A stretch of 64,000 nt of DNA, taken from NCBI GenBank assembly GCA_964036195.1, contig OZ038456.1:24157792-24221791 (forward strand), given 5' to 3'. The stretch's first letter is position 1, and the number at the start of each line of letters is the position of its first letter. The translations under genes were made by a program, and so were the position numbers. Below are positions 57,084-64,000 of this stretch, piece after piece. The notes beneath the pieces are model-generated. The model saw only the letters and a list, made by a program, of their open reading frames with translations, did not search any database and had not been told where the DNA came from. Source of the stretch: Sphaerolaimus hirsutus. Its lineage: Eukaryota; Nematoda; Chromadorea; Monhysterida; Sphaerolaimidae.

Positions 57084-60037
57084 CTACTCATTATCTTGTT
57101 GCCCAGGAACCCAAGCAGCAAATAGAAACAGTCTCTCCTCAAACTTCATCTGGGCTTGTCTGCTATCAACAAACTCCTTGATAGCTCTATCAGTGCATTT
57201 TGGCTCATTCTTAACTGGTGGCAGCAAACCAGATTTGAGTATGGCACCCCAATCATTCCTGGACACAGTGACTGGCCCACTGGATACATAAGTGTCATTT
57301 TTGTACCCTGCCTATGTGGTCAAAAATCGGTTGATGTCACTCGGCTGAGACACACTAGTTTACAGTTGTAATTTCCAACTGATAGAATCTGTTTTAAAAC
57401 GTTTGAGGCAGCTGGAATGGATAATTTTTTACCTGTCAAAATTAATTGATTTATTCGGGTAAACTTGGTATTTAGGTAATAGTAGCTTATTCCGGTGAAC
57501 TCAAATGTATTCACAGCTATACTCCGGTTACTTTACACCTTGCACGCGTGGTTCCCGCTGGAAGTGTGCCAACAATGGGTCACGCGTGCGAGTTTCATAA
57601 AAAGATGACAAAATCGATTGTTGCTATAATGTTGTTCATAAACATATTCACATCGATGAATTTTTTCACTTTTTTTTATGGAAATCGCATGATTTAATAA
57701 TCATTGGCACGCTTCCAACACGAGACATAAATCAGTGCGAGGGCAGAGTATCATGTCCGCCGAGTATAATGTATCAGCTTTGGAAATTTCAGCTGTAGTA
57801 AACTAGTTTGCATAGACACATGTTTGAATCAACATTAAATGTCAAGCTAACAACACATCTGATCCAATGAAAAATCCCAGTAAACAAATTCTAACATCAA
57901 ATAGTATCAGTGCAAAGGTTCCAAAAATCAAACCTTAGCCAAAGCTTCAACTACTTGCTCCCTAGAAGGTGCCATTTTCCTCCACATAACCATTGCTTCA
58001 TTTGGCACAGGTAAAGGCGGGTTCTTTGGTCTAGTGACAATAAAAATTAGACCACCAGGTGCTAAATTTTGCTTGATGCCTGATAGGAAGCCAGCCAGAT
58101 CATTCACAACAAGGTAGAGTACCTGAGAAATAAATGGCTTACAAAGTATTGGACCACCAAACACAGCTTAAAATGGTGTGTAATGCATTGGCAGGTGCAT
58201 GAAGTGATGCACATCTACATGCTTCAACTGGCATGGGATTTTTGGTGAAGTGCTTTCCACATGCTTCACCCCACTTCAGCACAACTTTAAGAACTTCCAA
58301 CATTGTGGTAGCCATATTGAGAAGCATGAAGTGCCTTCATGCAGCTTTTTGTGATGTGTATGGAAGCACCTGCATGATTGGCAAAGCGTCTGGAACTTTT
58401 TCCACAAAGAAACTTCACGATGCTTCACCAGGCATTCACACACCAATTATTTGCTGTGAAAAAACTCTTTGCCATCAAAGAAAAAAGAAAAACCTCTTTG
58501 AGCACAATGATGTCATGCTGGCCCAACTGACTCAGGGCACCATAATCCCTGTCAGCAATGTTCACCTGAACCACCTTCATATTGTCCACAGTGTCAACAA
58601 AATCAGCTATTTCTGGCCTGCACACACATGTGACCATTTCAGCTTTGTATCTCTGTGCCAAAAGGGAACTGAATGCACATGCATCCTCGGAAATGTCCAT
58701 AATTCGCAGGTGTTGTAGGCGCTCGGTGCCGAGCCATTTTACTGGCACCTGGGTGAAATGTTTTAGTTCTAAGGGATTCCAGAGTGATGCACATGACAGA
58801 GCAGAGGCCAGTTCCGCAAATTGAGAAGTGAGTAGTGAAATGGCAAATGCGAAGTGAAATGAGAAGGAAATTGGCAAAAGCGAAGGAAAATTACTTTTTA
58901 TTTACTTACCATTTGCCAATTTACTTGCCATTTCACTCCGCTTTTGCCAATTGTCTTCTCAATTCACTTCGCATTTGCCATTTTACTTATCACTTCTCAC
59001 TTTGTGGAACTGGCACTAGGCTGTGGCAAGTTCCATCAGCGAGTGGACTTTCTTTGAATTGCACCATGGCACTTCTCCATGCTTTGCCAGCACAAGTAAA
59101 CGGCGAGAACTCGGCCGTAAAGTAAACCCGGCCGTAAAGTAAATCCGGCCGTAAGGCATAGCTGTACAAACGTATTTACGTTTACTCGATAAATACGTAT
59201 ACTCGAGTGCTGCGTAAATACGTTTACTTTTCCTCCCGAAAAAATACCGGTACTCACTTACTCGCGTATTTTGAAAGTACGCGGGTACAGAAAACGTGAT
59301 TGAGAACATTTGTTGAGTGCATAAAAAGCAAGAAATCACTCACACGAATATAAACGGCTGAAAAAATAGCGTAAAATAACGTTGGAAATTATAGAATTCG
59401 CGATGGGTGGGGATAGCGAAGACTCTCGCTTTCACCTATACCTATTTTTACGTTTTCCTAGGTACAAAACTAAAGTAGCACCCTCTACTTTACGGCCGGG
59501 TTTACTTGACGGCCGGACCATCCCCCAAGTAAACTACCTAATTCAATCTTTTGCAAGTAAACAACGGTGATAGAATATCGTACCGCACAATAGCGCGTGC
59601 CACTTTTATTGACGAAATGTTTAAATTTTGTAAACTATAATTTGATGAATAAAATCTCCTTATAAATTTTGTAATTAATTATTCCAAAGTAAAACCAGAT
59701 ATAATGAAAAAACCTGTATAATTTTTGGTTCATTATTCAGATTTCAGTTTATGGTAGGTTTCCACACAATGTCATACGTCGTACCACAACTTTTAACGAA
59801 AAATGAAGGACTTAAAACCCTACAGTTTTTCACCCTACACCCAACCTTCTCAGCCTCCCCAGTGGCACCCTTTTTCTTATCTCCAGTGCCAAAAACACCC
59901 CAATCTTCCGGATGCTCCAATTTGTACACCATCCAATCCCAAATTGCGGTATGAAATTTCTTCTCAAAAGTCACCAGTGTTTCACGTCGTTCGGAGGGTG
60001 TCATTAGGTTGTAGGGTTTCGGTAGGGATGCACTCAT
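57084..60037 (-). CDS. Methyltransferase-fold protein with atypical motif I
   Basis: Four exons in phase 0: 60037-59846, 58748-58494, 58122-57934 and 57311-57084, giving 287 aa. Exon 1 starts MSASLPKPYNLMTPSERRET. Exon 2 carries the Rossmann-like start LQHLRIMDISEDACAFSSLL, then QHDIIVLKEV, completed in exon 3 by the helix before NLAPGGLIFIVTRP, the usual post-motif III strand. The last exon ends FEERLFLFAAWVPGQQDNE. This order matches class I S-adenosylmethionine-dependent methyltransferases of an uncharacterised animal type. However, motif I lacks the usual glycine-rich loop (MDISEDAC in place of a DxGxGxG pattern), so catalysis is uncertain. A poly(A) signal (minus-strand AATAAA) lies at 56996-56991, 88 bp past the stop. 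Intron 1 is MITE-rich. A further exon near 59014-59070 was considered but not needed. Confidence 0.75.
57518..57768 (+). mobile_element. 250-bp TATACTCCGG MITE, copy 3
   Basis: Same family and orientation as the copies at 46423 and 55233, with a few substitutions. It lies in the last intron of the methyltransferase-like gene, antisense to it. Confidence 0.75.
58807..59014. mobile_element. GCCAGTTCC MITE with GTGAAATGAGAA words
   Basis: The inverted ends are GCCAGTTCCGCAAATTGAGA and TCTCACTTTGTGGAACTGGC. The arms consist of AGTGAAATGGCAAATGCGAA-type words. It lies in intron 1 of the methyltransferase-like gene, 58 bp from exon 2. Confidence 0.7.
59100..59530. mobile_element. Decayed element with CCGGCCGTAAAGTAAA arms
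   Basis: GGCCGTAAAGTAAACCCGGC-like words near 59110-59155 and the inverse near 59485-59510 (TTTACGGCCGGGTTTACTT) flank hAT-like TTTACG/CTCGAGT words (59165-59300). It lies in intron 1 of the methyltransferase-like gene. Termini are unclear. Confidence 0.45.
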
Positions 60038-60227
60038 TTTTAGGGCTTTTTTATAGATTTGATTTTACGAGTTTTTTATAGTATTTTTGAACTGGACTGC
60101 GACAATCGACGTTTCGAGATGATGTTTGAAATTTCGCAAAAAGCCGACAAATATTTACTTCAGTTGGTATGTAGTTTCAGTTATTAGCTGAAAAAGTGCC
60201 CAAAACAGCAGAGAACAATGTAGTCAG

Positions 60228-61938
60228 CATAGTTGTTAAACGTATCTACTTTTACTCGATAAATACATATACTCGAGTAAATACATTTACGTTTCCTGCG
60301 AAAAAGTTCATGTACTCGCTTTTACGTATTTACAGTTTTTGAAAGTACATGAGTACAGAAAACGTATTACAAAAATATCAATGTGGGGTTAGGTTAGGTA
60401 GGTTATTAAATAAATTGAAAATCATCATTATCGATTCTTGCTCATACGGTTCATTGCGTTATTTTTTCAAACCATTTACAAATACACTACCGTGCAGAAT
60501 AGTTGAGACTTTTTGCGCTGTGTGATTAATGTTGCCAGAATTTTGAAATGGTTGATATGCAAAACATTTGGATACTATACATGGGTACCCTGGGGGGTTG
60601 ATTACACATGCCCGGGATGACTGCCCCTCAAGTTCAAATCTGCGTATATTCCTAGTGTACAAACATATTAACTCAGTTTGTTCATGTTTCAGAATAGTTG
60701 AGACTTTTCATGTTTTGGGCAGTAGCCCCCCAGTATCTCACTTTAAAGTTTATATCCAATTTTTATGTTCATTTATAAACAATAATTTTACCATGGGAAC
60801 TGCTTGCCTGCATTGCTGAGCTCTCTGTGCAGCAAGAAACATTCTAAGCATGAACAGCATATGGCAATGCATATATGGAAATGTGGCATTTTTTGTTTGC
60901 TGCAGTTTTGCATCCATTGCCAGCAACTCAGAAATGGGGGTAGGCATACTACTGAGTGGGGCTATTTGGTGTGTAAATTTGAGGTTATGGCTGTGCTCTA
61001 TTAGGGAGAAAAGTTGGCCCAACTGTGAATGAGTAATGTGCAATTATTTTGTATGGAATGAAGATGGAAGCTTGTAAGTGCTATAGCTTTTGATTGGAAA
61101 GAGATATTGAAAAAACGTTTTTGTTATATCAATTCTCTCTGTCTAAAGAATGTTATAGACCATTCAATAACAAAATTTTGATGCTGCAAACCCCAGTAAA
61201 ATAAGCATCAAATATTTAGACACCATTGAAAACTTTGAAGTGCCATAACTTTTGATTGCAAAGAGAGATTGAACTCGTTGTTGTTTTAAACGAATCCTCA
61301 TTGTCTAAAGTATATGATAGCATGTTCAAAAAATTTTTTTTGTCATGTTCAAAAACTGGGTCAAATTGACATACGTAGTTTAGACAACACTAAACTGACC
61401 ACAAAAATAGAATTTGCATGTTGTCCCGATCATTTTAAGTGTTGAATGATTCAAAACAGCCCAGAAATGGTTGAGTTATTAAGCTTCAAACACACTCATC
61501 CACATTGCCAACTTTTTGTATATTTATTGACCATCTTTTTATAGACCCCCCTTATCTCAGGCCTGGGGGATTATTTGAGCAAACAAAATTTTTTCGTAGT
61601 AGCCCCAGCATCAAACCCCAACATACTCAAACAGCATCAAAATTGGGCAAGGGGCAAGAAATTGGGAAGCAAAAAAAGTGCGAAGGACCCCCAGCCTACT
61701 GTTTCTCTACGTGTGAAAAGTCTCAACTATTCTGCACGGTAGTGTACTTTGAAAAAGTTCAGCACTTTCAACAATATAGGAAAGATAGACAAAATGGGTA
61801 TATGAACACTAAGTAGAAACGTTTTGAGTAAAAGTAAAAAAATTACTTTACGTTTTCTGTACTCAGGGGGTGCGTAAAAATTAAATACTTTACGTTTACA
61901 TATACTTTAAAATAAGTTCAGTACTTTTAACAACTCTG
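60228..61938. mobile_element. hAT-like element containing a mariner-like insertion
   Basis: The ends are CATAGTTGTTAAACG and ACTTTTAACAACTCTG, flanked by GTAGTCAG (60220-60227) and GTAGCCAG (61939-61946), 7 of 8 matching. The arms carry TTTACG and CTCGAGTA words. The middle is occupied by the TA-flanked element at 60485-61744. Confidence 0.75.
60485..61744. mobile_element. Tc1/mariner-like non-autonomous element
   Basis: 1260 bp with perfect 29-bp inverted repeats beginning CACTACCGTGCAGAATAGTT and TA on both sides (60483-60484 and 61745-61746). An internal copy of CAGAATAGTTGAGACTTTTC is at about 60691-60710, close to the left end. The length is near that of an autonomous mariner, but no transposase frame or motif is seen. 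Confidence 0.75.
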
Positions 61939-62718
61939 GTAGCCAGTCGGTCGACATTGGCAAAATTCACTTGCAGCACCTATTTATTGATGACAACATA
62001 CTGGGTGGCCCGGAAAGTTTCTCAAAATCGGCGCCGCGAGAAAAAAAAGAACATTTGTGCCTACCGTATTTCCTCGAAATACCCCCCCCCCCCTCAAAAT
62101 GGGCACTATGAATTTGTGGTCCCCCCCGGTAATTCGAGGAAATACCGTAAATACAAACACTAGTTTTCAATCGAAATTTAGAAAACTTAGAAAATAACGA
62201 TGAATGAATTTGAATTCAATGAAATGTTTTATTTTACTTCTCATCAACTGCAGTTGACGGCCACCTCATTCTGGTAAACTCAAATCCATTGGAAGCTGAT
62301 TTGTGAGTTTTCAAAATTTCAGTCGAATCTTTACATCATTGTAAATAAACACATCATTGTGAGTACCTATTCACGTATTAAAATATTCGAGTGCCGGGTG
62401 CAGCGATGCCAGACAGTTTTCTGAGCACTTTCTGCGTTTTTGATGTTTTCAATAGTGACCTTTTTGTATTCTGTGTTTTTAAATGTTGTCACTCAAATAA
62501 AAAACAACCTAACAGGATGTATCGAATGATGACAATTAATTAGAACAGTATATCCTGGAGTTTCCATTTCCATGTTTTTTACATAGAAACACAGAAATTT
62601 GCAAAACTTCAGAGAACTCCAATCTCAGATGAGTTTCTTCTTAGACTACACCCAAACACAATGAGAAATGAACAAAGACAGTGTAACTGGAGTTACTTGA
62701 GAAGAACACCATAGACAC
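61939..62718. other. Intergenic, one short MITE, no gene seen
   Basis: 62062-62149 is an 88-bp TACCGTATTTCCTCG MITE. The rest is AT-rich unique DNA with no supported exon. Confidence 0.5.
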
Positions 62719-63834
62719 TAGGGTTCAAACGGGACCAGTTTTCGGGACCGGGACCAGAAATTTTCCAATGTCAGGACTAGGGTTGGCCGATGTTTTTTTT
62801 TAAACGTTTTTTTTTAAAAAAAACAACGTTTTTAAAAAAAAAAAAACATGACGTCCGAAATGTTTTTTTTTTTTTAAAAAACATCGGCCGAAATTTTTAG
62901 TACTAAGCACTAGGTATTTTGCAAAATTTTTGCGCGCAAGCGTGCAATTTCACACACAAATTGACATTGGTGGTTGTTTTCATTGGTTTTGTTGCATTTT
63001 TAGTATCAAAACATCCATTTCTATGTGCTACCATGGGTGAATAAGCCGACATATGTTGCTGTAATATATAATATTGAGGTAATGTGCTTCCATGTACCTC
63101 CACAGTGTGTAACTTCACTCCCAAAGTAACAACCTCCTTTTATAACCTTGTTTGATCACCATTCTGTGCCAAACTTTACCTGAAGTCACGAACATTCGAC
63201 TATAAGGCGATATACGAACGATATGTCGACGAAAAATGGATATTTTTGACACAAATCACCACTTATAATGCTATCCCATGGCTCCACAGCCATTATATGG
63301 TCATATTTAACATCACAGAGTATTGCCAGTGTCTGATATACCTATATATGTTGACACTAGGTCATATCTGGGAGCTTTTAAAAAAAAAACGTTTTTTTAA
63401 AAAAAAAACATCGAGTTAAAAAAAAACGTTTTTTTCCAACCCTAGTCAGGACCGGGACCGGGACTGGGATTGTCGGGACCGGGACTGGGACTAGGTCGTT
63501 AGAAATGTATTTTTTGGCAGAAATCACCTCTTATAATGCTATACATAACATCACAAACTACTACCGCTTGTCTCGTATACCTATATTTGTTGTCTCGCAA
63601 CTATATTTAGGAGTGTTGGAAACAAATTTTGTAGAAGGGATAGAAAAAAACGACATTTTTTCCATCACTTATCATCGAAGTCGGGACCACTGAAAAATTC
63701 CGGTACCGGGACCGGGACTGGGTGGTCGGGACCGGGACCAGGATTTTTTGAATGTCGGGACCGGGACCGGGACCACCCCAGTCCCGACTTTTTGCCGAAC
63801 CGGGTACCGGGACCGCGGTCTCGTTTGAACCCTA
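62719..63834. mobile_element. TAGGGTTCAAACGGGACC element with a nested TAGGGTTGG element
   Basis: The outer ends are TAGGGTTCAAACGGGACC and CTCGTTTGAACCCTA, flanked by ATAGACAC (62711-62718) and ATAGACAT (63835-63842). Both arms are GGGACCGGGACC words. Nested at 62778-63444 is a TAGGGTTGGCCGATG member between exact GTCAGGAC copies (62770-62777 and 63445-63452), with the same core as the copies at 13653 and 18019. Confidence 0.85.
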
Positions 63835-64000
63835 ATAGACATATAAATCACTCATTTGTGAAAAAACTCAATGCACATAAATTTTTCTTGTAAAAACATT
63901 GGGTGGGCCAGCTTACCAAGTTTCATCAAAAACAGGACCCAGACAATGGAAACGAAATTAATGGCTCCATATTTACACCAGTTTACAATGAAAACTCATA

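Noticed and set aside
59014..59070. Possible extra exon of the methyltransferase-like gene (minus strand)
   Set aside because: Exons 1 and 2 already join in phase 0, and no acceptor in the right phase precedes this stretch.

Overview
The window is nuclear DNA of an invertebrate animal. Genes are split by canonical GT-AG introns. There is a ZC3H10-type RNA-binding protein, an SLC22-type transporter and a BEL/Pao LTR retrotransposon, a class known only from animals. I cannot name the phylum or species. Exons are moderately to strongly GC-rich; introns and intergenic DNA are AT-rich and largely transposon debris.

Five host genes can be assembled from exons whose splice phases agree. (1) A Ser/Thr-rich single-pass membrane protein, + strand, about 3.4-6.29 kb; its upstream end is not found and one exon is broken by a hAT insertion. 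(2) ZC3H10, - strand, 27104 to 19400, six exons, 434 aa. (3) An SLC22-like transporter, + strand, 45827-55028, about 14 exons. (4) A secreted protein with three cysteine modules, + strand, 55571-56940, five exons, 269 aa. (5) A methyltransferase-fold protein, - strand, 60037 to 57084, four exons, 287 aa. Genes 4 and 5 converge with only 143 bp between stop codons.

The middle (28.7-43.7 kb) is a stack of mobile DNA. An almost intact 12.55-kb BEL/Pao element with an env-like region (29183-41735, 5-bp target duplication, near-identical LTRs) sits inside the loop of a foldback repeat. One arm of that repeat is in turn split by a 1.5-kb hAT-like element. The left 19 kb and right 4 kb are nested non-autonomous DNA transposons. 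Many have exact 8-bp target duplications and subterminal arms made of short family-specific words (GGCGCC, ATATCG, GGGACC, AAAACGTTTT, GTTGAC, CGAAATACCCC and others).

The most interesting signal is that at least two unrelated miniature transposon families appear to act as ready-made introns. One, with termini like GTGCCACTCCCAGACC, lies between CAG (or CTG) trinucleotides so that a GT-AG intron restores the reading frame; it interrupts the membrane-protein gene once and the transporter gene up to three times. The other, with TAGTGATGG ends and an 8-bp duplication, sits in the last part of the transporter coding region, where GT-AG removal leaves exactly nine extra bases. I infer introner-like intron gain; RNA evidence is needed to confirm splicing.
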